Origin: Sphaerotilus microaerophilus
GTDB taxonomy: Bacteria; Pseudomonadota; Gammaproteobacteria; Burkholderiales; Burkholderiaceae_C
Length of the DNA: 64,000 bases
Assembly: GCF_023734135.1 (NCBI RefSeq)
Contig: NZ_AP025730.1
Location: 3,782,001 to 3,846,000, forward strand
Direction: 5' to 3'
The notes beneath the pieces are model-generated. The model was not told the DNA's origin and did no database searches. It worked only from the letters and a program-made list of their open reading frames with translations. This document shows, piece by piece, positions 43,215 to 51,488 of the stretch. The stretch's first letter is position 1; every line of letters begins with the position of its first letter. The position numbers and the translations under genes were made by a program.

Positions 43215-43984
43215 AGCGCCGTCACCAGCACCGCCGAGCGCCCGCCGTCCACCGGCAGCGACGCGCCGGTAATGTAGGCAGCCTCGTCACTGGCCAGGAA
43301 GAGGATGGCGTTGGCCAGTTCCTCCGGCCGCCCCACCCGGCCCATCGGGATGAGCTTCTCGGTGCTGCGCCGGCTCGCCTCGTCGGCCAGCATGCCGGCC
43401 GTAGCCGGTGTCTCGACCACTGCCGGCACCACCACGTTGACGCGAACGCCCGCCGCGGCCCCTTCGGCCGCCGCCGCACGCGAGAAGTTGTCCACCGCCG
43501 CTTTGGCCGCCGAGTAGCCAGCCATCCAGGGCGTGCCGAGCTGGCCGCAGATGGACGAGACATTGACGATTGAGCCGCCCTGCCCGCCGGCCTTCATCAG
43601 CCGGAGCGCGGTGCGGGTGCCCCAGAAGGTGCCATCCACCGTAGTGCGGAAGTTTGCGTGCCATTCGGCGGTGCTCGTCGACTCCAGGGCACCCCAGGTG
43701 AAGGCCATGGCGTTGTTGACCAGCACGTCCAGCCGACCATGCCGCTGCGCGGCGGCTTCGATAGCCCCGACGTACTGCGTCTCATCGCCCACGTCGGCCT
43801 GCACCGCCTCGGCCTGGCCACCGGCAGCACGGATCTGCGCCACCACCGCGTCCAGCGGCTCCTGGCGACGGCCGCAGATCACCACGCTGGCGCCTTCCTG
43901 CGCGAGGCGGATCGCGGTGGCCGCGCCGATGCCGCTGCCGCCCCCGGAGACGAAGGCCACCTTGCCCTGCATGCGTTGGCTCAT
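43211..43984 (-). CDS. Short-chain dehydrogenase/reductase
   Basis: A 257-residue classical SDR. SGGGSGIGAATA (residues 13-24) binds the nucleotide; CGRRQ at the end of strand 2 could accept NADP(H). NNAMAF replaces the usual NNAG, and VNVSSICGQ and YSAAK supply the catalytic Ser, Tyr and Lys. It probably oxidises a secondary alcohol in the pathway of the second cluster. ATG 43984 (MSQRMQGKVAF) is used; upstream sequence belongs to the next SDR. Confidence 0.85.
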   Translation of the reverse strand: MSQRMQGKVAFVSGGGSGIGAATAIRLAQEGASVVICGRRQEPLDAVVAQIRAAGGQAEAVQADVGDETQYVGAIEAAAQRHGRLDVLVNNAMAFTWGALESTSTAEWHANFRTTVDGTFWGTRTALRLMKAGGQGGSIVNVSSICGQLGTPWMAGYSAAKAAVDNFSRAAAAEGAAAGVRVNVVVPAVVETPATAGMLADEASRRSTEKLIPMGRVGRPEELANAILFLASDEAAYITGASLPVDGGRSAVLVTAL

Positions 43985-43995
43985 GGTGAGTCTCC

Positions 43996-44727
43996 TCAGA
44001 GGAAGGCGCTGCCGCCGTTGACCGCCAGGTTCTGGCCGGTGACGAAGCCGCTGTCGTCGCTGGCCAGGAACACCGCCACCCGGGCGATGTCGTCCGGCTC
44101 GGCCATGCGGCCCATCGGCACGCCGGCAATGATGGCATCGGACCATTCCTTGGGGATGCCCTGCATCATCGGCGTGTTCGTCGGGCCGGGCACCAAGGTG
44201 TTGACACGGATTCCGCTCTTGGCCAGCTCCTTGGCCATCGTGCGGGTCAGGCCCATCAAGGCAGCCTTGGAGGCGACATAGTGCGCGGGGCCGTCACCGC
44301 TGACCGCAGCGGTGCTGGAGACGTTGATCACGGCTCCGCCGCCGGTCTTGAGCATCGCGCGCACCGCAGCGCGGGCGCAGTAGAACGCGCCGTTCAGGTT
44401 CACACCCAGCACACGCGCCCAGCTCTCGTCGCTGATGTCGGCAAAGGCATCGACGCCACCGGTCCCGGCGTTGTTGACCAGCACGTCCACCCGCCCAAAG
44501 CGCGCCACGACCTGGTCCACCACGTCGTTCACGGCTGCGGAATCGGCCACGTTCAGCGCGAACGCGGTGCCCGCAGATCCCGACCCCTCCAGTGTCTGCC
44601 GGGCAGCCTCCAGGTTCAGATCCAACGCGACCACGGTCGCACCTTCATCGGCAAAGCGCCGAGCAATCGCCCGTCCCATGCCCTGCCCGGCACCGGTCAC
44701 CAGCACCACCTTGTCCTTGAGTCTCAT
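43996..44727 (-). CDS. Short-chain dehydrogenase/reductase
   Basis: A 243-residue classical SDR. The TGAGQGMGRA motif lies at residues 10-19, LDLN suggests NAD(H), and NNAGTG, VSSTAAVSG and YVASK follow. Two in-frame ATGs compete: 44739 and 44727. GGAG lies 6 bp before 44727 (inside the first candidate's second codon), so MRLKDKVVLVTG is preferred. First gene of a run of two SDRs and the NTF2-like protein; the candidate operator at 44802-44817 is 75 bp upstream. Confidence 0.85.
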   Translation of the reverse strand: MRLKDKVVLVTGAGQGMGRAIARRFADEGATVVALDLNLEAARQTLEGSGSAGTAFALNVADSAAVNDVVDQVVARFGRVDVLVNNAGTGGVDAFADISDESWARVLGVNLNGAFYCARAAVRAMLKTGGGAVINVSSTAAVSGDGPAHYVASKAALMGLTRTMAKELAKSGIRVNTLVPGPTNTPMMQGIPKEWSDAIIAGVPMGRMAEPDDIARVAVFLASDDSGFVTGQNLAVNGGSAFL

Positions 44728-44801
44728 GTCTCGCTCCATTGAATTGCCACGCCCGAGCCGGGCGAAAGCGGACACGCTATCGAAGCTTCGCGGCCGCACC
44801 A

Positions 44802-44817
44802 TCGTCCACCGGGACTA
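44802..44817. promoter_or_regulatory. Candidate operator upstream of the SDR pair
   Basis: TCGTC-CACCGG-GACTA fits the inverted-repeat pattern T(C/A)GTCC-N5-GAC(T/G)A found at three other places. CATCGTCC-N5-GACTA is identical to the copy before the steroid dioxygenase (15842). It lies in the 122-bp gap between two SDR genes. Confidence 0.4.
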
Positions 44818-44849
44818 GGCAGGACGCACTCTGCGATCGGCGAGGGAGT

Positions 44850-45653
44850 TCAACGCGGCTTGGGCTGCGGCAACCAGGGCACGCCGTTGATGTGGCTGCC
44901 GCCGTCCACGAACAGCGTGTTGCCGGTCAGGTAGCGGCAGTCCTCGCTGGCAAGGAACAGTGCGACACCGCCGATGTCGGTCTCCGGGTCGCCCATGCGG
45001 CCCATCGGGTTGAAGCGCAGCATCTCGGCCGCGTTCTCGGGTTGCGCGGCCGCGTACCGTCGGTAGGCATCCGTCGCGGCACCCGGGCAGATCGCATTGC
45101 AGCAGATTCCGTGGGGCGCCCACTCGCGCGCTGCCGTGCGGGTGAGGGTGCGCAGTGCCTCCTTGGCCATGTTGTAGTCCACCGAATAGGGATGGGCATT
45201 CACGCCGTTGAGTGAACAGAGGTTGATCACCCGCCCCCAGCGGCGCTGCCTCATGCCGGGAAACACCGCCTGCATGGCCCAGAGCGCAGCCTGAGGCGCC
45301 ATGCGCATGGCCCACTCGACGTCCTCGTCGGCCACCGCCTCCACCCCTGCGTGGCCACGTCGTCCAGGCCGCTGCCCCCAGGCGTTGTTGACCAGGACGT
45401 CGACTCGCCCGAAACGCGCGTGTGCGGCCCGGACCATGCCACCCACCTCATCAGGCTTGGTGACGTTGCTGCGACCGAAGCCGACCTCGGCAGCAAAGTC
45501 GCTCCGGATCGCCTCGGCAACCCGTTCCACAGCCTCGCCGTTCACGTCGGCCAGCCAGAGCGCCGCCCCCTCCGAGGCCAGGCGCCGGGCAATGCCCTCG
45601 CCAATACCCGCTCCAGCCCCGGTGACCAGGGCCACCCTGTCCTTCATTCGCAT
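44850..45653 (-). CDS. Short-chain dehydrogenase/reductase
   Basis: A 267-residue SDR starting MRMKDRVALVTGAGAGIG, with GGAGG upstream at a usable distance. NNAWGQ replaces NNAG; NLCSLNG supplies Ser and YNMAK the Tyr-Lys pair. A short insertion after strand 4 (QRPGRRGHAGVEAVADED) is unusual for the family. It is the first gene of the minus-strand block, preceded by a 259-bp gap with two candidate operator sequences. Confidence 0.83.
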   Translation of the reverse strand: MRMKDRVALVTGAGAGIGEGIARRLASEGAALWLADVNGEAVERVAEAIRSDFAAEVGFGRSNVTKPDEVGGMVRAAHARFGRVDVLVNNAWGQRPGRRGHAGVEAVADEDVEWAMRMAPQAALWAMQAVFPGMRQRRWGRVINLCSLNGVNAHPYSVDYNMAKEALRTLTRTAAREWAPHGICCNAICPGAATDAYRRYAAAQPENAAEMLRFNPMGRMGDPETDIGGVALFLASEDCRYLTGNTLFVDGGSHINGVPWLPQPKPR

Positions 45654-45912
45654 GTTCCACCCCTCCAGCGGCGCCAGCTCGGGCCGGCGACGGCCGGCCA
45701 CGAAGGCACACGAGCGGAACGTTCGGCCCCCGAACCGCTGCAGTCATCGTCCAAACGAAGCAGGCCAGGGTGAACCCGACCAGGGATCCAACTTAGTCCA
45801 AACAGACGAAGTGCAGGCCCATTCGACTGCGCAGACTTTGTTCATCGGGTGCGTAGCTGCTGCGAGTGTGCGAGCAGCTGCTGCAGACCCGCTTTCTTGT
45901 CCAGGAGGTTCC
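45654..45912. promoter_or_regulatory. Divergent promoter gap with candidate operators
   Basis: TAGTC-CAAACA-GACGA at 45794-45809 matches the shared operator pattern. CATCGTCCAAACG at 45745-45757 is a partial copy with the same half-site and spacer. The gap separates the minus-strand SDR from the small plus-strand gene at 45913. No clear -10/-35 pair was assigned. Confidence 0.4.
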
Positions 45913-46110
45913 ATGTCCATGGGTCGTTCATTTCTCCGCAGCTCTCTCTGGATTGCCATTGCCTGCGCAGCAACGGTCGCGTGGTGGATGCACTCGGGTA
46001 CCGATCGCACTCCGGCGGACGCAACCGAGAACATGAGCCTCACAACGGATGCACAGGCGCCCCTGTCGATGAAGCACCTTTGGGACTTCATGGCTGCTGG
46101 CCGGCACTGA
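45913..46110 (+). CDS. Small membrane-anchored or exported protein, 65 residues
   Basis: A short gene supported by a strong AGGAGG 4 bp before ATG 45913. The product begins MSMGRSFLRSSLWIAIACAA, a basic N terminus followed by one hydrophobic segment (about residues 10-27), then a polar tail rich in Thr, Asp and Ala. No family is recognised. It points away from the SDR cluster and toward the LysR gene, with which it is convergent. It could be an exported peptide or a small membrane protein. Confidence 0.55.
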   Translation: MSMGRSFLRSSLWIAIACAATVAWWMHSGTDRTPADATENMSLTTDAQAPLSMKHLWDFMAAGRH

Positions 46111-46158
46111 ACGGGCAGCATCTCGAATGCCCTCTGAGGAATCAGTCTCCATCCCACT

Positions 46159-47091
46159 TCAACCACCGGACTCGCGAGCCGGGGATGTCGACGCCTGCAC
46201 GAGTTCAGTACAGCGAATCAAGCAGTGAGACAGGTATGCTGCCGCCGGAGTCAGAGGCACGTCCGGTCGAGTCAGCAGGAGCAACTCCACGTCGCAAGGC
46301 CGAAATGGGCACGGATTGATCTCAACGATGCCCCGTGACTCCGGGTGACCCAGCAGCGGGGAGGGGAACAGGCTCACTGCGTCTGAATGGCGCATCAGCG
46401 TCATGGCTGCCAGGGTCTCGCACAGAATGATGCGCCTGGGCGGATCGACCCCTGCGAGTGCGAACATGGCGTCGATGCGTGGCTGCTGACCGCCTGCAAT
46501 CGGCTGCGTGAAGATCCACTCCAATTCTGTCAATGCGCCCGGGTTCGGGTCTGCCAGCACCGGGTGCCCTTCTCGCACCACGATCCGTTGGGACGCCTGG
46601 AGGATTCGCTGCCGTTGAAACTCATCCCCACCCAGTTCCCCAACATCGGCAGCAACCACCGCGATGTCGAGGGTTCCTGCCCGCAAGCCGGGAAGCACTC
46701 GGGCCATCAAGCCCTCGATGAGTTCGACCTGCACGTCCTGATAACGCTGGCGGAACCAGCGAAACGCCTCGCCCAGACCGGCCAAGGTCACCATAGGCGT
46801 GACGCCCAGGCGCACGGTGCCGGCATCCTCCCCCGCAGCCTGGCGTAAGTCGTCGCGGGCAAGCGCCACTTGGCGGGTGATCACCCGGGCCCTCGCCAGC
46901 AGCCTTGAGCCGGCCTCGGTCAGGTCCACGCCGCGGGAGCGGCGCAGGAGCAGCGGCACAGCGGCCTCCTCCTCCAGCAGCCGCATGGATTTGGTCACCG
47001 CAGCCTGTGACAGGTGCAGTGCACGTGCCGCCGCGCGAATGCCGCCTTGTTCGACGACGGCAACCAGGACCTGCAATTGCTGGAGTTTCAT
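46159..47091 (-). CDS. LysR-family transcriptional regulator
   Basis: A 310-residue LysR regulator. The N-terminal winged helix-turn-helix (residues 1-60: LQQLQVLVAVVEQGGIRAAA, LSQAAVTKSMRLLE) is followed by a periplasmic-binding-like effector domain. Divergent from the Bug-type binding protein, with a perfect 21-bp palindrome in the 216-bp gap, which is the usual LysR arrangement. It likely controls the downstream Bug, M20 and amidase genes in response to their substrate. Confidence 0.9.
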   Translation of the reverse strand: MKLQQLQVLVAVVEQGGIRAAARALHLSQAAVTKSMRLLEEEAAVPLLLRRSRGVDLTEAGSRLLARARVITRQVALARDDLRQAAGEDAGTVRLGVTPMVTLAGLGEAFRWFRQRYQDVQVELIEGLMARVLPGLRAGTLDIAVVAADVGELGGDEFQRQRILQASQRIVVREGHPVLADPNPGALTELEWIFTQPIAGGQQPRIDAMFALAGVDPPRRIILCETLAAMTLMRHSDAVSLFPSPLLGHPESRGIVEINPCPFRPCDVELLLLTRPDVPLTPAAAYLSHCLIRCTELVQASTSPARESGG

Positions 47092-47198
47092 GCGAATCGG
47101 ACGTCAGTGAAGCGGGGCTGGGAGCCCTCGCGCCCCTCGGTGTTTTCCCGCGGGCGCCGGTGAGCCCTTGCGATTGTGGCCCTCGAAGCAGCTTCCGA

Positions 47199-47219
47199 AT
47201 GACAACCATTGGTTGTCAT
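47199..47219. promoter_or_regulatory. Perfect palindrome, probable LysR operator
   Basis: ATGACAACC-ATT-GGTTGTCAT has exact 9-bp arms around 3 bp. It contains the T-N11-A pattern of LysR sites and lies 89 bp before the Bug gene and 108 bp from the lysR start. Confidence 0.7.
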
Positions 47220-47307
47220 GAATCCGATCTGGAGTCTTTCTGTCGTCCTGCTGCCTGCCTACGATGGCGCCATCCTGCTCGATGCCCTGAACCCTTCCGG
47301 AGACGCC

Positions 47308-48294
47308 ATGAATCCCGCGATCACCCGCCGTCTGTTCAACCTGAGCTGCCTGGTCGGCAGTGCATCTCTGGCCGGGGCAGCCTGGGCACAGGAGGCCCGC
47401 ATCACCACGCTGGTCGTGCCCTACCCGGCGGGGGCACTGTCGGACGCGATTGCGCGGGCAGTGCAGGAGCCACTGCGCGGACAGCTGCAGCAGACGCTCG
47501 TCATCGACAACGTCAGCGGGGTCAGCGGCACCGTGGGCGCGCAGAAGGTGCTCAGCGCGCCGGCCGATGGTCAGATGCTGTTCCAGGGCTCACCCAATGA
47601 GCTGATCCTGCCGCCGCTGGCGCTGAAGTCGGTCAAGCTGCGGGCGGAGGATTTTCGAATCGTGCACCCGATCGGTGAATCGCCCTTCGTGCTCATTGCC
47701 CGAGCTGGGCTGCCGGTTAAGACTGCTGACGAGCTGATCGCCCTGGCCAGGTCGCAGCCGGACAAGCCATTGACCTACGGCAGCACCGGCATCGGCTCGG
47801 CCTACCACCTGCTGACCGAGCAGTTGGCGAATCAGAACGGCGTGAAATTCACCCACGTGCCCTACCGCGGCGGTGCGCCGATGGTGCAGGATCTGATCGG
47901 GGGACGGCTCGATTTCGTCATCACGCTCTACAACAGCGTCATCGTCGGCATGACCGAAAAGGGGCAGCTCAACCCCTTGGCGGTGTTCGGCAACCTGCGC
48001 CATGAGCAGATGAAGTCGATGCCCGCGGCCAGCGAGACCCAAGTGCTCAAGGGCATGCCAAGCAGCCTGTGGACGGCCTACATGGTGCCGGCCAAGACCC
48101 CGGACGCCGTAGTGCAGAGGCTGCATCTGGCGCTGCTGAAGGTGGCCTCCGACATGCAGGTGCGCAGCCTGCTCGAGAAGCTCGGCATGCGGCCGGCCCA
48201 GCCGATGTCGTTGGCCGACTCGGCGACGTTCTACACCGCCGAAATCGCCCGCTACCGCGCGCTGGCGGCGGCGATCCACCTGCAGGCGGAGTGA
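47308..48294 (+). CDS. Bug-type periplasmic solute-binding protein (tripartite tricarboxylate family)
   Basis: A 328-residue exported protein. The N terminus (ITRRLFNLSCLVGSASLAGAA) has a twin-arginine-like TRR start and a cleavable hydrophobic core ending AWA. The mature region shows VVPYPAGALSDAIAR and later TYGSTGIGSAYHLLTE, the Bug fold hallmarks. These proteins are abundant in Burkholderiales and bind carboxylates or amides. ATG 47308 gives the correct signal; an upstream in-frame start at 47209 would overlap the operator. No membrane partner genes are adjacent. Confidence 0.88.
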   Translation: MNPAITRRLFNLSCLVGSASLAGAAWAQEARITTLVVPYPAGALSDAIARAVQEPLRGQLQQTLVIDNVSGVSGTVGAQKVLSAPADGQMLFQGSPNELILPPLALKSVKLRAEDFRIVHPIGESPFVLIARAGLPVKTADELIALARSQPDKPLTYGSTGIGSAYHLLTEQLANQNGVKFTHVPYRGGAPMVQDLIGGRLDFVITLYNSVIVGMTEKGQLNPLAVFGNLRHEQMKSMPAASETQVLKGMPSSLWTAYMVPAKTPDAVVQRLHLALLKVASDMQVRSLLEKLGMRPAQPMSLADSATFYTAEIARYRALAAAIHLQAE

Positions 48295-48307
48295 GGCGGC
48301 GGTGCCA

Positions 48308-49525
48308 ATGAACGTGCACCCGCTGGTGGGTCAACTGCAGAGCCGGAGTGAGGCCTTCGTGGCGTTGCGCCGCGACCTGCACCAGCACCCGGAACTGGGT
48401 CTGGCCGAGCAGCGCACTTCGCAGCTCGTGGCGCAGCGGCTGGCAGCCTGGGGCTACGAGGTCCATCAGGGACTGGCGACCACCGGGGTGGTGGGCACCC
48501 TGCGCCGCGGCACAGGAGCGAAGCGGCTGGGCCTGCGCGCGGACATGGATGCGCTGCCGATCCACGAATGCAGCGGCAAGCCCTGGTCGAGCGTGCACGC
48601 GGGCGTGATGCACGCCTGCGGCCACGATGGCCACACCGCGATGCTGCTGGCCGCGGCACAGCACCTGGCCGAACAGGGCGACTTCGACGGCACGCTGCAC
48701 CTGATCTTCCAGCCGGCCGAGGAGCACCCCGGTGGCGCGAAGCTGATGATCGAGCAGGGCCTGTTCGAGCGCTTCCCTTGCGACGCGGTGTTTGCGATGC
48801 ACAACATGCCCGGCACGCCGCAGGGTCACTTCGTGCTGCGCGACGGGCCGGCGATGGCGTCTTCCGACGACGTCAGCATCACCTTGCGCGGCGTGGGCGG
48901 CCACGGCGCCATGCCCCACCGGGCCACCGACCCGGTGGTGGCTGCGGCGAGCATCGTGATGGCGCTGCAGACCATCGTCTCGCGCAACGTGGACCCGCAG
49001 CAGGCGGCGGTGGTCACGGTGGGTGCCCTCCAGGCCGGGCGGGCCAACAACGTGATCCCGGAGCTGGCAACGCTGGAACTCAGCGTGCGCTCGCTCGACC
49101 CCGACGTGCGCGACCTGCTGCAACAGCGCATCACCGCCCTGGCGCAGGCCCAGGCGCAGAGCTACGGCGTGCTTGCCAAGGTGGTCTACCGGCGCGACTA
49201 CCCGGTGCTGGTGAATCACCGCGCCGAGACCGACCTGGCGCGCGAGGTGGCGCTGGAACTGGTCGGTGCCGACCGGGTCACGCTGCAGGGTCCTGCGCTC
49301 GTGGGCAGCGAGGACTTCGCGGTGATGCTGGAGTACTGCCCCGGCAGCTACCTGCTGATCGGCAACGGCGCCGAAGGCCACCCCTGCCAGAGCCCCTGCA
49401 TGGTTCACCACCCCGGCTACGACTTCGACGACCGCAACCTCCCCATCGGCGCCGCTTTTTGGGTACGGCTGGCCGAGCGTTTCCTGACCCACGGGCAGCC
49501 CATCGAACGAGGAGAGTGCGCATGA
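48308..49525 (+). CDS. M20-family amidohydrolase (hippurate hydrolase-like)
   Basis: A 405-residue metal-dependent amidohydrolase. LRADMDALPIHE, HACGHDGHTAMLL and the QPAEEHPGGAK segment provide the dinuclear metal ligands and catalytic Glu of the AbgB/HipO group. Such enzymes remove acyl groups from amino acids (for example hippurate) or related amides. The start is ATG 48308; a GTG at 48302 is an alternative. It overlaps the amidase start by 4 bp, implying coupled expression. Confidence 0.9.
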   Translation: MNVHPLVGQLQSRSEAFVALRRDLHQHPELGLAEQRTSQLVAQRLAAWGYEVHQGLATTGVVGTLRRGTGAKRLGLRADMDALPIHECSGKPWSSVHAGVMHACGHDGHTAMLLAAAQHLAEQGDFDGTLHLIFQPAEEHPGGAKLMIEQGLFERFPCDAVFAMHNMPGTPQGHFVLRDGPAMASSDDVSITLRGVGGHGAMPHRATDPVVAAASIVMALQTIVSRNVDPQQAAVVTVGALQAGRANNVIPELATLELSVRSLDPDVRDLLQQRITALAQAQAQSYGVLAKVVYRRDYPVLVNHRAETDLAREVALELVGADRVTLQGPALVGSEDFAVMLEYCPGSYLLIGNGAEGHPCQSPCMVHHPGYDFDDRNLPIGAAFWVRLAERFLTHGQPIERGECA

Positions 49526-50949
49526 ATACCGAACCCTGGCGCCTCGGCGCCGCCGAACTCGCCGCTGCGATCCGTGACCGCCGCCTGAGCGCCCGCGAGG
49601 CCACCGACAGCGTGCTGGCTCGCATCGCGGCGGTCAACCCGCAGCTCAACGCGCTGGCCACCGTGCTGGCCGATGACGCCCGCGCCGCCGCCGATGCCGC
49701 CGATGCCCACCAGGCCCTCGCCCAAGCCCGCGGCGAGCCTCTCGGTCCGCTGCACGGCGTTCCTGTGACGATCAAGGTCAACGTCGACGTGGCCGGTCAA
49801 CCGACCACCGACGGCGTCGTCGCGCTGAAGGACAACGTGGCGACGGAAGACTCGCCGCTGGTGCGCTCGCTGCACGATGCCGGTGCGATCCTGGTCGGGC
49901 GCAACAACGCACCGGCGTTTTCGCTGCGCTGGTTCACCGACAACGCCTTTCATGGCCGCACGCTCAACCCCTTTGACGCCCAGGTCACTCCCGGCGGCTC
50001 CAGCGGTGGCGCCGCTGCGGCGGTGGCCACCGGCCTGGGCCCGATCGCGCACGGCAACGACTACGGCGGCTCGATCCGTTACCCCGCCTGGGCCTGCGGC
50101 GTAGTGGGCCTGCGCACGACGGTGGGACGCATCCCCTCCTACAAGGCCAGCGCGCCCAACCGCATTGTCACCAACCAGCTGATGTCGGTTCAGGGTCCGC
50201 TGACGCGCAGCGTGCGCGACGCCCGCCTGGCGCTGCAGGTGATGGCGCAGGGGACACCGCTGGACCCACAGTGGACGCCCGCGCCGCTGGAACAGCCCGA
50301 TGCCGCCCGGCCCGGCCGGGTGGCGCTGTTCACCGGCTGGAAGGGATCGCGTGTCGATCGCTGCGTCCTCGCAGCCTGCGAACAGGCTGCGCGCTGGCTG
50401 GAGGCCGCCGGCTTTACCGTGGAGGAGGCCGAGCCACCTCATTTCGCCGAGGTGTCGGCGATGCAGTTCCAGCTGGTGATGAACGACATGCGCCGCGGCG
50501 GCGTCGCCTTCATGCGTGAGCACGGCGACGAGGCGCTGCGCCGCGCGCTCGAACACTACCTCACCGTCACACCGGAGTGGGATCGCGATCAGATACTGGA
50601 GGCCCTGACCCGACGCTTCAACATCGCGCGTGACTGGGCGGTCTTCCTGGAGCGCTTCCCGGTGCTACTGATGCCGAACTCCTGGGAACGCCCGCTGCCG
50701 ATCGACGACGACCAGGCCTCGCCCGAGCGTGTGCAGCAGATCCTGCTGGCGCAGTCGCCGCTGCTCTCTACTGCGGTGCTGGGTCTGCCGGGGCTGTCCG
50801 TGCCCACCGGCCGATCCGAAGGTCTGCCGGCCGGAGTGCAACTGGTGGCGAACAAGTTCCGCGAAGACCGGCTGTTGGCCGCCGGTGAAGTGATCGAACA
50901 CGCTGCCGGCTGGGACGTGCTGGAACAGCTGCCGAGCCGCTGGCTCTGA
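49522..50949 (+). CDS. Amidase-signature family hydrolase
   Basis: A 475-residue amidase. The triad lysine is in GVPVTIKVNVD, and the Gly/Ser signature is TPGGSSGGAAAAVATG. ATG 49522 overlaps the M20 stop (ATGA). Together with the Bug binder and M20 hydrolase it suggests uptake and stepwise hydrolysis of an amide or N-acyl amino acid. It is clearly different in sequence from the amidase in the steroid operon. Confidence 0.9.
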   Translation: MNTEPWRLGAAELAAAIRDRRLSAREATDSVLARIAAVNPQLNALATVLADDARAAADAADAHQALAQARGEPLGPLHGVPVTIKVNVDVAGQPTTDGVVALKDNVATEDSPLVRSLHDAGAILVGRNNAPAFSLRWFTDNAFHGRTLNPFDAQVTPGGSSGGAAAAVATGLGPIAHGNDYGGSIRYPAWACGVVGLRTTVGRIPSYKASAPNRIVTNQLMSVQGPLTRSVRDARLALQVMAQGTPLDPQWTPAPLEQPDAARPGRVALFTGWKGSRVDRCVLAACEQAARWLEAAGFTVEEAEPPHFAEVSAMQFQLVMNDMRRGGVAFMREHGDEALRRALEHYLTVTPEWDRDQILEALTRRFNIARDWAVFLERFPVLLMPNSWERPLPIDDDQASPERVQQILLAQSPLLSTAVLGLPGLSVPTGRSEGLPAGVQLVANKFREDRLLAAGEVIEHAAGWDVLEQLPSRWL

Positions 50950-51035
50950 TCCATGCTGCGGTAGCCGCGGGGCTGCCGGGCGATACTGGCATCCTCGGCT
51001 TCGTCGGCGCCTCCCTGCAACCCTGCTTTTCCGCG

Positions 51036-51461
51036 ATGAAAATCGATGACACCGACCGCCAACTGCTGGGCCTGCTGCGCCGCGATGCCCGCCTGAGCGT
51101 GCAGGCGCTGGCCAGCAAGCTCGGCGTGTCGCGCGGCACAGTCACCAACCGCATGCGGCGGCTGGAGGACGAAGGTGTGATCGCGGGCTACACACTGCAG
51201 TTGCGCCCCGAGAACGAACCCGCCTGGATCCGCGCCTGGATGGGCGTGCTGGTGGAGGGCAACCAGACTCGCGCTGTGGTCGCGGCCCTGCTCGGTGAAC
51301 CGGGCGTCTGTGGTCTGCACGACACCAACGGCCGCTGGGACCTGCTGGCCGAACTGCGTGCTGAGGACATGGCAGAACTCTCCCGCGTGCTGGAGCGGGT
51401 GCGGCTGATCAAGGGCATTGCCAACACCGAGACCAGCATCCTGCTGAGTTCCTTTCTTTGA
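51036..51461 (+). CDS. Lrp/AsnC-family regulator
   Basis: A 141-residue Lrp/AsnC protein. The helix-turn-helix (DTDRQLLGLLRRDARLSVQA, LGVSRGTVTNRMRRLE) covers residues 4-50 and a RAM effector domain follows (AVVAALLGEPGVCGLHDTNG). These proteins respond to amino acids. It is followed convergently by an ornithine-cyclodeaminase family gene, a pairing that points to control of amino-acid turnover. Confidence 0.9.
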   Translation: MKIDDTDRQLLGLLRRDARLSVQALASKLGVSRGTVTNRMRRLEDEGVIAGYTLQLRPENEPAWIRAWMGVLVEGNQTRAVVAALLGEPGVCGLHDTNGRWDLLAELRAEDMAELSRVLERVRLIKGIANTETSILLSSFL

Positions 51462-51488
51462 GGCAAGACTCGGCGGGCCCTGCCCTCT

